A stretch of 64,000 nt of DNA from Halorubrum halophilum (GCF_000739595.1 NZ_BBJP01000013.1:62001-126000); one strand, 5' to 3'. Shown: positions 44,592 to 53,647, counted from the stretch's first letter. A program made the numbers and translations. Notes: generated from the letters alone by a model not told the origin.

Positions 44592-44983
44592 CTAACACCT
44601 CAGGCAAGAAGAAGACGGCCGTCGCCCGCGCCACCGTGCGCGAGGGCGAGGGCCGCGTTCGCATCAACTCCCAGCCAGTCGAGCTGGTCGAACCGGAGCA
44701 GGCGCGGCTCAAGATGCTGGAGCCGTTCCGCATCGCGGGCGAGGAGCTCCGCGACGGCGTCGACATCGAGGTCAACGTCGAGGGCGGCGGCTTCAGCGGC
44801 CAGGCGGACGCGACGCGGACCGCCATCGCCCGCGGACTCGTCCAGCACCTCGGCGACGCCGAGCTGCGCGACGCGTACATGAACTTCGACCGCACGCTGC
44901 TGGTCAACGACGTGCGCCAGTCCGAACCCAAGAAGTGGGGCGGACCCGGCGCGCGTGCCCGCTACCAGAAGTCCTACCGCTGA
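44585..44983 (+). CDS. rps9: 30S ribosomal protein S9 (uS9)
   Basis: 132 residues. [32 protein letters not shown] at the N terminus and [26 protein letters not shown] at the C terminus, with the basic tail that reaches the P-site tRNA, are diagnostic. It starts inside the last codons of rpl13. Confidence 0.97.
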   Translation: MVTNTSGKKKTAVARATVREGEGRVRINSQPVELVEPEQARLKMLEPFRIAGEELRDGVDIEVNVEGGGFSGQADATRTAIARGLVQHLGDAELRDAYMNFDRTLLVNDVRQSEPKKWGGPGARARYQKSYR

Positions 44984-44995
44984 GGTGATCCAGTC

Positions 44996-45190
44996 ATGAT
45001 GATCCCCGTCCGGTGTTTCACGTGCGGCAACGTCGTGGGTGAACACTGGGAGGAGTTCAAGGAGCGCGCCAAGGAGGGCGACGAGGACCCGGGCGAAGTG
45101 CTCGACGACCTCGGCGTCGACCGGCACTGCTGCCGCCGGATGATGGTCAGCCACCGCGACCTCGTCGACGTCGTCTCGCCGTACCAGTAA
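44996..45190 (+). CDS. rpoN: DNA-directed RNA polymerase subunit N (Rpo10)
   Basis: 64 residues, the normal Rpo10 size. It has the zinc-binding C-F-T-C-G near the start and the unusual H-C-C-R-R-M motif, which together form the atypical CX2C...CC zinc bundle. It stabilises the D/L heterodimer platform of RNA polymerase. It lies 12 bases after S9. Confidence 0.97.
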   Translation: MMIPVRCFTCGNVVGEHWEEFKERAKEGDEDPGEVLDDLGVDRHCCRRMMVSHRDLVDVVSPYQ

Positions 45191-45193
45191 CCC

Positions 45194-45373
45194 ATGTCAG
45201 AACAGAGATACAATCGGTACGAGAAGGCACGAATCCTCGGCGCGCGAGCGCTGCAGGTGTCCTACGGGGCGCCCGTGCTGATCGAGACGGACCAGACGGA
45301 GCCCATCCTCGTCGCCGCGGAGGAGTACGACGCGGGTGCGCTCCCCTTCACCGTCCGGAGGGAGTCCAACTGA
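45194..45373 (+). CDS. rpoK: DNA-directed RNA polymerase subunit K (Rpo6)
   Basis: 59 residues: [26 protein letters not shown] and [23 protein letters not shown] match Rpo6, the orthologue of bacterial omega, which clamps the large subunit. The protein lacks the longer acidic N terminus of eukaryotic Rpb6. Its TGA overlaps the enolase ATG by 1 base (TGATG). Confidence 0.96.
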   Translation: MSEQRYNRYEKARILGARALQVSYGAPVLIETDQTEPILVAAEEYDAGALPFTVRRESN

Positions 45374-46575
45374 TGACCCGAATCACCAGCATTTCGCTGC
45401 GTCGCGTGCTCGACTCGCGCGGGAATCCGACCGTCGAGGCCGACGTGCTCACCGAGTCCGGCGGCTTCGGCCGCGGGGCGGCGCCCAGCGGGGCCTCGAC
45501 CGGGGAGTACGAGGCGATCGAGCTCCCGGCCAACGAGTCTATCGCGAAGGCCCGCGAGCACGCGGTCCCTCGACTCGAAGGCGTCTACGCGGGCGACCAG
45601 CGCGCCGTCGACAGCGCCCTACGCGCCGCCGACGGCACGGACGACTTCTCGGCGATCGGCGCCAACAGCGCGGTCGCGATCTCGATGGCGGCCGCGAAGG
45701 CCGCCGCCGACGTGCTCGGCGCGCCGCTGTACCAGCACCTCGGGGGCGCGTTCCGCGGCGAGAACTTCCCCGTTCCGCTCGGCAACGTCGTCGGCGGCGG
45801 GGAGCACGCCAAGGAGGCGACCCACATCCAGGAGTTCCTCGCGGCGCCCGTCGGCGCGCCGAGCGTCTCGGAGGCCGTCTTCGCGAACGCCGCGGTCCAC
45901 GCGGCGGTCGCAGACGTGCTCGACGAGCGCGGCGTTCCCGCGGCGAAGGGCGACGAGGGCGCGTGGGCGCCCCCGATCTCGGACGCCGACGCGTTCGAAG
46001 TCGTCGACGAGGCGGTCGACCGCGTCGAGGAGGACGTGGGCTTCGAGATCCGCTTCGGGCTCGACATGGCGGCCGCCGAGCTGTACGACGACGATCAGGA
46101 GGCGTACGTCTACGGCGACGAGACCAAATCGGTCGACGAGCAGATCGAGTACGTCGCCGGCCTCGTCGACGAGTACGACCTCGCGTACGTCGAGGACCCG
46201 CTCGACGAGAACGACTACGAGGCGTTCGCGGAGCTGACCGACCGGGTCGGCGACCGGACGCTGATCTGCGGCGACGACCTGTTCGTCACCAACGTCGAGC
46301 GGCTTCAGGAAGGGATCGACGTCGGCGCGGCCAACAGCATCCTGATCAAGCCGAATCAGATCGGGACGCTGTCGGACACGTTCGACGCGGTCGAACTCGC
46401 CGCCCGCAACGGGTACGAGACGGTCATCTCGCACCGGTCGGGCGAGACCGAGGACACCACCATCGCACACCTCGCCGTGGCGACCGACGCCGGGTTCATC
46501 AAGACCGGCACGGTCGGCGGCGAGCGCACCGCCAAGCTGAACGAACTGGTCCGCATCGCGGACGACGCAGTATGA
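45373..46575 (+). CDS. eno: Enolase (phosphopyruvate hydratase)
   Basis: 400 residues. [46 protein letters not shown] (substrate loop), [15 protein letters not shown] (Mg ligand), [24 protein letters not shown] (catalytic Lys) and [28 protein letters not shown] are the family motifs in order. It interconverts 2-phosphoglycerate and phosphoenolpyruvate. Its presence inside the ribosomal operon is typical for haloarchaea and couples a glycolytic enzyme to growth-rate genes. Confidence 0.97.
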   Translation: MTRITSISLRRVLDSRGNPTVEADVLTESGGFGRGAAPSGASTGEYEAIELPANESIAKAREHAVPRLEGVYAGDQRAVDSALRAADGTDDFSAIGANSAVAISMAAAKAAADVLGAPLYQHLGGAFRGENFPVPLGNVVGGGEHAKEATHIQEFLAAPVGAPSVSEAVFANAAVHAAVADVLDERGVPAAKGDEGAWAPPISDADAFEVVDEAVDRVEEDVGFEIRFGLDMAAAELYDDDQEAYVYGDETKSVDEQIEYVAGLVDEYDLAYVEDPLDENDYEAFAELTDRVGDRTLICGDDLFVTNVERLQEGIDVGAANSILIKPNQIGTLSDTFDAVELAARNGYETVISHRSGETEDTTIAHLAVATDAGFIKTGTVGGERTAKLNELVRIADDAV

Positions 46576-46591
46576 CGGACCGACACCACGC

Positions 46592-47410
46592 ATGAGCGAA
46601 GACAACGACGCGGTCGAACTCGACGACGACGCGGAGACCGAGGCGGTCGACGCGGCGGTCGAGGAGGAGGCCGACACGACCGAGGAACCGACCGCCGACG
46701 CGGCTGCCGAGGAGGCATCCGCCGACGCCGAGACCGACGCGACCGCCGAGGCCGACGCGGGCGACGACGCCGCCGAGGAGGACGAGGAAGACGCCTCCCC
46801 GTTCGACGACGACGTCATGCCCGACGACGACGTCGACCTGCTGATCCCGGTCGAGGACTACCTCTCCGCCGGTGTCCACATCGGGACCCAGCAGAAGACG
46901 AAGGACATGGAGCGGTTCATCCACCGCGTCCGCGACGACGGCCTGTACGTGCTCGACGTGAGCACGACGGACCAGCGGATCCGCACCGCCGCGGACTTCC
47001 TCGAGAACTACAACCCCGAGCAGATCCTCGTCACGTCCTCGCGCCAGTACGGTCGATTCCCGGCCGAGAAGTTCGCGGACGCCATCGGCGCCCGCGCCCG
47101 CACGGGACGCTTCATCCCCGGCACGCTGACGAACCCCGATTACGCCGGCTACATCGAGCCGGACGTCGTCGTGGTCACTGACCCGATCGGCGACGCGCAG
47201 GCCGTCAAGGAGGCCATCACGGTCGGCATCCCGGTCATCGCGATGTGCGACTCCAATAACCAGCTGTCGAACGTCGACCTCGTCATCCCGACGAACAACA
47301 AGGGCCGACGCGCGCTGTCGGTCGTCTACTGGCTCCTCGCCAACGAGACGCTCGACCGCCGCGGCGCAGACACCGTGTTCGCCCTCGAGGACTTCGAGGA
47401 CGAACTGTAA
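46592..47410 (+). CDS. rps2: 30S ribosomal protein S2 (uS2) with long acidic N-terminal extension
   Basis: 272 residues. The S2 fold starts at about residue 83 ([32 protein letters not shown]) and continues with [54 protein letters not shown] and [38 protein letters not shown]. The first 80 residues are almost only Asp, Glu, Ala and Thr, a low-complexity tail. It is the last gene of the ribosomal cluster here. Confidence 0.96.
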   Translation: MSEDNDAVELDDDAETEAVDAAVEEEADTTEEPTADAAAEEASADAETDATAEADAGDDAAEEDEEDASPFDDDVMPDDDVDLLIPVEDYLSAGVHIGTQQKTKDMERFIHRVRDDGLYVLDVSTTDQRIRTAADFLENYNPEQILVTSSRQYGRFPAEKFADAIGARARTGRFIPGTLTNPDYAGYIEPDVVVVTDPIGDAQAVKEAITVGIPVIAMCDSNNQLSNVDLVIPTNNKGRRALSVVYWLLANETLDRRGADTVFALEDFEDEL

Positions 47411-47523
47411 GTCGGTCTTCGACGTCGAGTTCGACTTTTCGCGAACGTTCTGAACCAGTGTCTGTTCCTAGCGGCACTCGGGCAGAAAACATGTCATCCC
47501 CGGAAAGGGGTGCGAGCCGCCGT

Positions 47524-47892
47524 CTACAGCAGATCGATCGTGAGCGGGTAGCTCCACACCTCGCCGTCGGTCGCCTTCACGGCGGCGATAACGATGAACA
47601 CGAGGTCAATGAGGCCGAGAATGGAGAACAGTATCGGCGCGATCAAGAGGCCGACTCCGATGACTGCGGTCACTAACACGAACAGGCCTCCAACGATCGA
47701 GTAGATCGTGAGCCAGATCTGCCAGTTGATCGCTTTGCGGGCGTTCGCCTTCACGAACTCGTCGTCGGTGACGAGGAGGACCACGAGCGGGCCAATCAGC
47801 CACGTGAACAGCGCGAGGATGTGCGTTATCGCCGCTAGGGAGGTGTTACCGTTCGGGCCGCCGGCACCGACGCTCTTCGTTGTAGACGCCAT
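47524..47892 (-). CDS. DUF4870 family membrane protein
   Basis: 122 residues with three or four helices: LAAITHILALFTWLIGPLVVLLV, INWQIWLTIYSIVGGLFVLVTAVIGVGLLIAPILFSILGLIDLVFIVIAAV. The D-D-E-F-V-K-A-N-A-R-K-A-I-N-W-Q block after the first helix is the DUF4870 hallmark. Function is unknown. It is on the opposite strand to the ribosomal operon and to mvk, so it is a later addition between them or a lineage-specific neighbour. Confidence 0.9.
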   Translation of the reverse strand: MASTTKSVGAGGPNGNTSLAAITHILALFTWLIGPLVVLLVTDDEFVKANARKAINWQIWLTIYSIVGGLFVLVTAVIGVGLLIAPILFSILGLIDLVFIVIAAVKATDGEVWSYPLTIDLL

Positions 47893-47942
47893 AGGTTTGG
47901 GATCTTCGTCCCGGTATTTAGGTATTTGCCGGCTCGGTGTTT

Positions 47943-48557
47943 TTAGCTAGTGTCCGGCTCGGCGTTCGCGGTCGCGTCACGCTCCTCGGCTCCCGCCTCC
48001 ACGGGCACGTCGTGGGTCCACCGCGACTCGATCTCTCGGTTCGCGAGGACGACGCGGTCGCCGGTGTCCGTGTCGATCCGGGTCTTTCGGAGCTCGATCG
48101 CGGCGACCGTTCCCGTCACGCCCTTCGCTTCGACGCGGTAGCCTGGGTTGAAGTCGGGGTCGCGGAGGAGGTAGACACCCGCCACCGTGTCCTCGATCAT
48201 CTCGGAGAGCGCGTACGAGATACCCAACGCGATGAAGCCGACGGCGGTACCCAGACTCGCCGCGATGTCGCCCATGCCGAGGATCTTGAGGAACGTCAGC
48301 GCGACGCCGAACCACAGGAAGATCGCTACGAGCGTGACGAGGAGGTCGCCCACGAGCTCGCGGTCACCGACGTAGAGCCGATTGATCGAGGTTCGAACCA
48401 GAGAGAGGACGATTCGCACGGTCACGTACGCCAGCGCGAGGAAGACCAGCCCCGAGAGCAGCCGCGGTATCGCGACGGCCACGCCGTCGACGAAGTTCGC
48501 GATCGACCGCGTCAGAAGCGACGGGAGCGTCGTCATGGCGCGCACGACGGCGGCCAT
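47943..48557 (-). CDS. Small-conductance mechanosensitive channel (MscS family)
   Basis: 204 residues. One long hydrophobic region (IPRLLSGLVFLALAYVTVRIVLSLV), a second (GDLLVTLVAIFLWFGVALTFLKI), and a pore-like third helix (GTAVGFIALGISYALSEMIEDTVAGVYLL) lead into the MscS beta domain (FNPGYRVEAKGVTGTVAAIELRKTRIDTDTGDRVVLANREI). It relieves turgor on osmotic downshock. The start at 48557 is chosen over the open frame to 48623, whose extra residues are not hydrophobic and run toward the IS end. Confidence 0.88.
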   Translation of the reverse strand: MAAVVRAMTTLPSLLTRSIANFVDGVAVAIPRLLSGLVFLALAYVTVRIVLSLVRTSINRLYVGDRELVGDLLVTLVAIFLWFGVALTFLKILGMGDIAASLGTAVGFIALGISYALSEMIEDTVAGVYLLRDPDFNPGYRVEAKGVTGTVAAIELRKTRIDTDTGDRVVLANREIESRWTHDVPVEAGAEERDATANAEPDTS

Positions 48558-48646
48558 TAGTGAAAAGCTGGCGGGGTCGGAGGGGCTTGCCGCTCCGAAT
48601 ACTCCTCTGCTCGCCCCGCCCACAAGCGCAACGCCTCTGACATCCT

Positions 48647-48800
48647 CCCACGGCTAAAGCCGTGGGGCTCCCCCACTGGGGGTTGAACCCACGGATACAG
48701 AGAGGTTCGCAGGTTCGTCGTCGCGGTGGACGATGACCTGCGTTTCGGGCCGTGCCAGTACGGCCCCCGCCTCGGACAGCGGTTTCGAGAACTTGCCCAG
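48647..48800 (-). ncRNA. Predicted omega/reRNA region at the right end of the tnpA-tnpB element
   Basis: TnpB nucleases use a guide RNA made from the 3' end of the tnpB gene and the right end of the element. Here the right-end hairpin overlaps the tnpB stop, and the sequence just beyond it on the minus strand (from 48638 downward) would be the guide. Exact ends cannot be set by eye. Confidence 0.4.
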
Positions 48801-49808
48801 GGCTCGTTTGCCGATGTTCAGCGCACCGTTCTTGTCGGCGTTGTCGTCCAGTCCACACTCCGGACACTCAAAGCGTCCCTGCGTCTCTCGGACACCCTCG
48901 CAGGCACAGCGGTTGCACGTTTTCGACGTCTCGTATTCGTCGACCAACTGCACGTCGATACCCGCGTCGTAGGCTTTGTACTCGATGTAGGTGAGCAGGC
49001 GGGCGAACGGCATCTTGTGGGTCTTGTCGTTGACGTACCGTCCCTTGTCGTTGTCCTTGCGAATCCCACCGAGGTCCCCCACGACGATCACCGCGTTCCG
49101 CTTCTCAGCGTCTTCCACGATTTGGCGGGCAGTCTTGTGGAGGCGGTCGTCCACTTTGCGTGCCTCAGCGTCACCGATACGCTCGACCACCTGCTGGCCC
49201 TGTCGTGGTTTCGCCTTCCCGATCGACTTCCGCAGTTGCTTGTAGTGCTCACGGGTACGACGGACTTCCTCGCCGTAGAACGTGGTCTTGCGGTCAGAGA
49301 GGAACGCGCAGGTGGCGACCCACCGTGCGCCCATATCGATAGCCAGTACGTCGTCGTACTCGTCTTGAACGGTCACAGACCGCTTGACGACGAGATGCAC
49401 GTACCAGTCACCGTCACGGCGCACCAGTTCACTGTCCCGAACGTTGCCCTCTCGAACGAGTTGTTCGTCCTTCTTCGGGACGTGGGCGGGACACCAGATG
49501 GAGTTGCCCCGCCCTTTGTCAGGGTCGTAGACGGGGACTTTCACCCACCACGACGATAGGACAGTAGCCTCGTCACAGGACACGTCGAACACGTCGTTGC
49601 GAAGGACGACGGGTTGTTCGGTGTCAGGATTCGGGTCTTTCTGTCGTTGTACCTTCGACGCCTGTTGCTTGGTCGCGGAGTAGAGGTCGGCGTCTCCGCC
49701 GTGTACCTCGGTCTGGAACGCCTCGTACTCACGGGCGAGCAGATCGGTCTTCCTGTTGGTCAGCGAGTGGAGTTTGACCCGCACCGTGGTTGAGACGGTC
49801 CGTTCCAT
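48654..49808 (-). CDS. tnpB: RNA-guided nuclease TnpB (IS605 orfB), possible catalytic variant
   Basis: 384 residues starting MERTVSTTVRVKL two codons downstream of the tnpA stop. RuvC-I aspartate: DVLAIDMGARWVA. RuvC-II region: AVIVVGDLGGIRKDN, where most TnpB proteins have E-D-L or E-E-L the sequence is G-D-L. Zinc finger: CNRCACEGV and FECPECG. RuvC-III aspartate: NADKNGALNIG. TnpB cuts DNA guided by a right-end RNA and helps keep the element. Loss or shift of the glutamate may reduce or alter activity. An upstream ATG at 49928 would overlap tnpA and is rejected. Confidence 0.93.
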   Translation of the reverse strand: MERTVSTTVRVKLHSLTNRKTDLLAREYEAFQTEVHGGDADLYSATKQQASKVQRQKDPNPDTEQPVVLRNDVFDVSCDEATVLSSWWVKVPVYDPDKGRGNSIWCPAHVPKKDEQLVREGNVRDSELVRRDGDWYVHLVVKRSVTVQDEYDDVLAIDMGARWVATCAFLSDRKTTFYGEEVRRTREHYKQLRKSIGKAKPRQGQQVVERIGDAEARKVDDRLHKTARQIVEDAEKRNAVIVVGDLGGIRKDNDKGRYVNDKTHKMPFARLLTYIEYKAYDAGIDVQLVDEYETSKTCNRCACEGVRETQGRFECPECGLDDNADKNGALNIGKRALGKFSKPLSEAGAVLARPETQVIVHRDDEPANLSVSVGSTPSGGAPRL

Positions 49809-49809
49809 G

Positions 49810-50223
49810 CTATTCACCTGCTTGGGAGTCGATGTATTCCTCAATGACCTCGCTGGATACGTCGCCCGCACTTGAGACGAAGTACGAGCGCGTCCACAGC
49901 GACGGCAGACCAAAATCGAACTCGTCACGAAGTCGGCGCGATGAATAGCCCTTGATCTGTTGCATTATTTTGTTCGGGGCAAGCGTCGGAGCGCCCGTGA
50001 TGAACAGGTGTACGTGGTCGGGGCGAATTGCCAACTCCAAGATTTCGAGGTCGAGTTCGTCGGCTTTCTCCTCGATGAGTGCTTCGAGACGGTCGCGTAC
50101 CTCGCCTTCGAGTACCGACTTGCGGTACTTCGGGCACCAGATGAAGTGGTACTGGAGTTTGTGGATGTTGGTACGTTCCCTGTCGAACCCACGAGGCATC
50201 GCCAATATATAGACACTACTCAT
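49810..50223 (-). CDS. tnpA: IS200/IS605 Y1 (HUH) transposase TnpA
   Basis: 137 residues. LQYHFIWCPKYRKSVLEG is the family start, HVHLF the HUH metal site and SSEVIEEYIDSQ the catalytic tyrosine helix (Y1). The short length is normal. It moves single-stranded DNA by cutting at the hairpin ends. ATG 50223 (MSSVYIL) is used; ATG 50199 (MPRGFDR) is nearly as good. tnpB follows with a one-base gap, which suggests one mRNA. Confidence 0.94.
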   Translation of the reverse strand: MSSVYILAMPRGFDRERTNIHKLQYHFIWCPKYRKSVLEGEVRDRLEALIEEKADELDLEILELAIRPDHVHLFITGAPTLAPNKIMQQIKGYSSRRLRDEFDFGLPSLWTRSYFVSSAGDVSSEVIEEYIDSQAGE

Positions 50224-50371
50224 CTAAAGATATTACGCAAGTATCTAACCCCAGCTGTGGCTACGGACGTGGATCGAGTCCCAGTTGTCGGCTTCATCCC
50301 ACCCGTGAACGGGTGGGCTTTCGCCTCGCTATCGCTGTAAGCACGCGGAGAGAGGGAGTTCGTGTCACCTT

Positions 50372-50520
50372 CTCCGCCCTAAAAGGCGGAGCTTGTCGGT
50401 GGACTCCCGTTCTGGCCGACCCTACTGGGTGGCAGGCGAGTAGCCGCCGTTCACGTTCAGCGTCCCCGACTTTAGGGCGAGGTGAGTGATCGCCCCTCCG
50501 TGCGGAGACTTTTGCCCCGC
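50372..50520 (-). ncRNA. Predicted omega/reRNA region at the right end of the solo tnpB element
   Basis: As in other IS1341-type elements, the tnpB 3' end and right-end hairpin (50372-50391) are expected to be transcribed as a guide RNA, with the guide formed by sequence past about 50363 on the minus strand. Boundaries are approximate. Confidence 0.4.
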
Positions 50521-51636
50521 ACGGAGTAGTCGAAACCCGATGTTCTTCGCCGCGTTGTAATCCGCGTTGACCTCGTACCCACACTTCTGGCAACAGAACC
50601 GCGTTTGCGACGGACGATTCTCGTCCAGCGTCGTCCCGCATTTCGAGCACCGTTTGGACGTGTACGCCGGGTCTACCTGCATGGCGTCGATGTCTTCCGC
50701 TTCGGCCTTGTATGCGGTATAGTCGTACAAGCGGCGGAATGCCCACGCATGGAGCTTCTTTGCGCCCGGCATCCGATCGCGGATGCCCGTCAACTCCTCG
50801 AACGCGATCTTGTCGCACCCGTGTGCGACCGCCTCTTGGACGATGGCTTTCGAGATGCGGTGGAGGTAATCCTCTACCCACCGCGTCTCTCGGTTGCCCA
50901 TCTGATCAATAGTTCGATGGGCCGACTCCGTACCCGTCCGTTGCAGGTCGCCGCGCACGCGCTCGTGCTCCCGGCGACGGTGGGCGAGGTAGTCGCCGCT
51001 CCAGAACTGTCCGGTCGACGTGACGGCTATCTGTTCGATACCGAGGTCCACGCCGAGGACTGTGCTGTTCTCGGCGTCGCCTTGGTCCGGTATCTTGGAC
51101 TCCACGTCGGCCTTCGTTCCGATGTGGAGGAAAAAGGTGTCCGTCGCGTCGCGGTACTGAAGCGTCGCACCCGTGAGTTCGTACTCGTCGTTGCGGAGGT
51201 ACTTGGTGTGCGGGTTGTCTCCCTCCGGCGGGAGGACGTATTCGGCTTCGATACGTCCGTTCACCGTGGAGAGGGACACGTGATCATCGTGGAACGTCGC
51301 ACTCCGTTTGTCGTACCGGATAGAGGGCGTCGTGAAGTGTGGTTGTGACGCCTTCTTGCCGCGCTTCCACCGAGCGACGACGCCCTTGATGGCTTCGGCG
51401 GCCTTGCTGCGTGCAGATTGAACGAGATTTGCTTGGAGGCGTGTCTGTTCGCGCACGTCCGAGTACGTTCGGTCATGAAGCTTGGTCTTGGAGGTGGGCT
51501 TGTAGTCGTCTTTCCATGCGTCTTTGACGACGTAGTTACACGCCCACAGATACTCCTCGATGGTTTCGTGGAGGAGAGTCGCGTCGCTGTCGTCTACGTC
51601 GAGTTTGACGACGACCGTGCGACGCACCTCCGCCAT
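50422..51636 (-). CDS. tnpB: RNA-guided nuclease TnpB (IS1341 type)
   Basis: 404 residues with all RuvC positions in place: LGVDLGIEQIAVT (Asp), KIAFEELTGIRDRM (Glu) and YEVNADYNAAKNIGFRLLR (Asp). The zinc finger is CSKCGTTLDENRPSQTRFCCQKCGYE. N-terminal KLDVDDSDATLLHETIEEYLWACNYV is the helical recognition part. It is only distantly similar to the TnpB of the adjacent element. An AT-rich ATTATAAATC stretch about 26 bases upstream supports ATG 51636. Confidence 0.95.
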   Translation of the reverse strand: MAEVRRTVVVKLDVDDSDATLLHETIEEYLWACNYVVKDAWKDDYKPTSKTKLHDRTYSDVREQTRLQANLVQSARSKAAEAIKGVVARWKRGKKASQPHFTTPSIRYDKRSATFHDDHVSLSTVNGRIEAEYVLPPEGDNPHTKYLRNDEYELTGATLQYRDATDTFFLHIGTKADVESKIPDQGDAENSTVLGVDLGIEQIAVTSTGQFWSGDYLAHRRREHERVRGDLQRTGTESAHRTIDQMGNRETRWVEDYLHRISKAIVQEAVAHGCDKIAFEELTGIRDRMPGAKKLHAWAFRRLYDYTAYKAEAEDIDAMQVDPAYTSKRCSKCGTTLDENRPSQTRFCCQKCGYEVNADYNAAKNIGFRLLRAGQKSPHGGAITHLALKSGTLNVNGGYSPATQ

Positions 51637-51772
51637 ATTTCATATGTAGTGAAGTAGATTTATAATAATTCTGCTCGTAGTGGGGAGTATGTCAGCAACC
51701 GAGAGTAGCGTAGATTCGCACCGTGTCACGTTCCTCCCCGCCGTGAACGTCGGGGTTTCCCATTTGTAAAAG

Positions 51773-52807
51773 ATGACCCTCTGTGAAGCGCCGGGGAAGG
51801 TGTACCTCTTCGGCGAACACGCCGTCGTCTACGGCGAGCCCGCGGTTCCGGCAGCGATCGAGCGACGCGCCGCGGTGACCGCCGAGCCCCGGTCGGACGA
51901 CCACGTCCGCGTCGAGGCCGAGGACCTCTCGCTGAACGGGTTCACGGTGGAGTACTCCGGCGGCACCGGCGACCGCCCCGACGTGGACGTTCCGACCCCG
52001 CTGGTCGAGGCCGCGATGGGCTACGTCGACGCCGCGGTCGAGCAGGCGCGGGACGCGGCCGACGCCCCCGACGCCGGCTTCGACATCACCGTCGAGAGCG
52101 ACATCCCGCTCGGGGCCGGGCTCGGCTCCTCCGCGGCCGTCGTGGTCGCGGGGATCGACGCCGCGACCCGCGCACTCGGCGAGCCGCTCGACCGCCGCGA
52201 GCTGGCCGACCGCGCGTACCGCGCCGAGTACGAGGTGCAGGACGGGCAGGCCTCCCGGGCGGACACGTTCTGCTCGACGATGGGCGGCGCGGTCCGCGTC
52301 GAGGGCGACAACTGCGAGCCGATCGAGGCGCCGAACCTCCCGTTCGTCGTCGGCTTCGACGGCGGTGCGGGCGACACCGGCGAGCTCGTCGCTGGCGTCG
52401 GCGAGCTCCGCGAGGAGTACGAGTTCGCGGCCGACACCGTCGAGTCGATCGGCGATCTGGTCCGGACGGGTGAGGGGCTGCTCGCGGACGCCGTCTCGGA
52501 AGAAGAGCCGGGCGCCGACGCGGAGGCGTCCCCGGAGCTGCTCGCGGAGCTTGGCGAGCTGATGGACTTCAACCACGGGCTGCTCTCGGCGCTCGGCGTC
52601 TCCGCGCGCTCGCTCGACGCAATGGTGTGGGCCGCTCGGGACGCCGGCGCCCACGGCGCGAAGCTCACCGGTGCGGGCGGCGGCGGCTGCATCGTCGCGC
52701 TCGATCCGAGTGACGCGACCGAGACCGCACTCTCCTTCACCCAAGGCTGTGAGGAGGCGTTCCGCGCCGAACTGGCGACCGAGGGCGTCCGGGTGGTGGA
52801 GCCGTGA
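51773..52807 (+). CDS. mvk: Mevalonate kinase
   Basis: 344 residues of the GHMP kinase family: CEAPGKVYLFGEHAVVYGEPAVPAAI, the ATP loop DIPLGAGLGSSAAVVVAGIDA, FCSTMGGAVRV and KLTGAGGGGCIVAL. It phosphorylates mevalonate on the path to archaeal isoprenoid lipids and is expected to be essential. The start codon lies only 7 bases past the end of an IS1341-type element, so its native promoter or upstream operon has been replaced. Its stop overlaps the ipk GTG start by 4 bases. Confidence 0.96.
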   Translation: MTLCEAPGKVYLFGEHAVVYGEPAVPAAIERRAAVTAEPRSDDHVRVEAEDLSLNGFTVEYSGGTGDRPDVDVPTPLVEAAMGYVDAAVEQARDAADAPDAGFDITVESDIPLGAGLGSSAAVVVAGIDAATRALGEPLDRRELADRAYRAEYEVQDGQASRADTFCSTMGGAVRVEGDNCEPIEAPNLPFVVGFDGGAGDTGELVAGVGELREEYEFAADTVESIGDLVRTGEGLLADAVSEEEPGADAEASPELLAELGELMDFNHGLLSALGVSARSLDAMVWAARDAGAHGAKLTGAGGGGCIVALDPSDATETALSFTQGCEEAFRAELATEGVRVVEP

Positions 52808-53613
52808 CGGGCGACGGCACGGGCTCCGCCGCCGACGCCGCTGCCGGCTCCGAGCCCGAACCCCCGGTCGTCCTCAAGCTCGGCGGGAGCCTGATCACGG
52901 AGAAGGACTGCCCGGAGACGCTCGACGACGACGCGCTCGACGCGGCCTGCGACGCGGTCGCGGACGCGCTCGTCGACGGCGCGGTCGACCGACTCGTCGT
53001 CGTCCACGGCGGCGGAAGCTTCGGCCACCACCACGCCAGCGAGCACGGCGTCTCGACGATGGCGGGGACAGACGACGCGGACGCGGTGATGGACATTCAC
53101 GGCGCGATGACGACGCTGAACCGGGCCGTTCTCGACCGGCTCCACGAGCGAGGCGTGCCCGCGGTGCCGGTCCATCCGCTCTCGCTTTCGGCGCGCCCAG
53201 CGGGAGCCGACGGCGACCTCGACCTGCCGCTCTCCTCGACGGCGACGCTGCTCGACGAAGGGTTCGTCCCGGTGCTCCACGGCGACGGCGTCGCGACCGC
53301 GGGAGCCGGCGTCACCGTCGTCTCCGGAGACGAGCTCGTCGTCGAACTGGCCGCCGGGCTGGGCGCGCAACGGGTCGGGGTCTGTTCGACGGTTCCGGGC
53401 GTCCTCGACGCCGACGGCGCGGTGATCCCCGCCGTCGACTCGTTCGAGGCGGTCGCCGACGCGCTGGGCGCGAGCGACGCGACCGACGTGTCGGGCGGGA
53501 TGGCCGCGAAGGTACGGGAACTGCTGGCGCTCGACGCGCCGGCGCACGTGTTCGGTGCCGCGGGATTGGCGCCGTTCTTACGCGGAGAGGACGCCGGGAC
53601 GCGGATCGACTGA
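52804..53613 (+). CDS. ipk: Isopentenyl phosphate kinase
   Basis: 269 residues, GTG start overlapping mvk. Amino acid kinase fold: VVLKLGGSLITEKDCPETLDDDAL, LVVVHGGGSFGHHHASEHGV with the family histidine that contacts the substrate phosphate, VLHGDGVATAGAGVTVVSGDELVVELA, and DVSGGMAAKVRELLAL. It converts isopentenyl phosphate to IPP in the alternative mevalonate pathway. In many haloarchaea ribonuclease J and a prenyl synthase follow; here they do not. Confidence 0.95.
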   Translation: MTGDGTGSAADAAAGSEPEPPVVLKLGGSLITEKDCPETLDDDALDAACDAVADALVDGAVDRLVVVHGGGSFGHHHASEHGVSTMAGTDDADAVMDIHGAMTTLNRAVLDRLHERGVPAVPVHPLSLSARPAGADGDLDLPLSSTATLLDEGFVPVLHGDGVATAGAGVTVVSGDELVVELAAGLGAQRVGVCSTVPGVLDADGAVIPAVDSFEAVADALGASDATDVSGGMAAKVRELLALDAPAHVFGAAGLAPFLRGEDAGTRID

Positions 53614-53647
53614 CGGGACAGCCGGACGAGGCGATCGCGGGCAGCGA

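Larger units (their letters stand above)
48638..50336 (-). mobile_element. Complete IS200/IS605-family element with tnpA and tnpB
   Basis: On the minus strand the element reads left end, tnpA, tnpB, right end. Left end: hairpin CCCACCCG-TGAA-CGGGTGGG (50298-50317), preceded on the minus strand by TTAC (50337-50340), a plausible target tetranucleotide. Right end: hairpin with stems 48647-48654 and 48659-48666, ending in AGGATGTCA; the tnpB stop codon lies inside it. No inverted repeats or target duplication are expected for this family. Both genes are open, so the element may be active. It lies between mscS and a second tnpB element. Confidence 0.88.
50360..51765 (-). mobile_element. IS1341-type element (tnpB only) abutting mvk
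   Basis: Minus-strand order: left end, tnpB, right end. Left end: imperfect hairpin 51736-51743 with 51748-51755 around TGAA, as in the neighbouring element; TTAC (51766-51769 on the minus strand) precedes it. Right end: hairpin CTCCGCC/GGCGGAG at 50372-50378 and 50385-50391. No tnpA is present, so it would need one in trans, for example from the adjacent element. Only about 24 bp separate the two elements. Confidence 0.82.
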
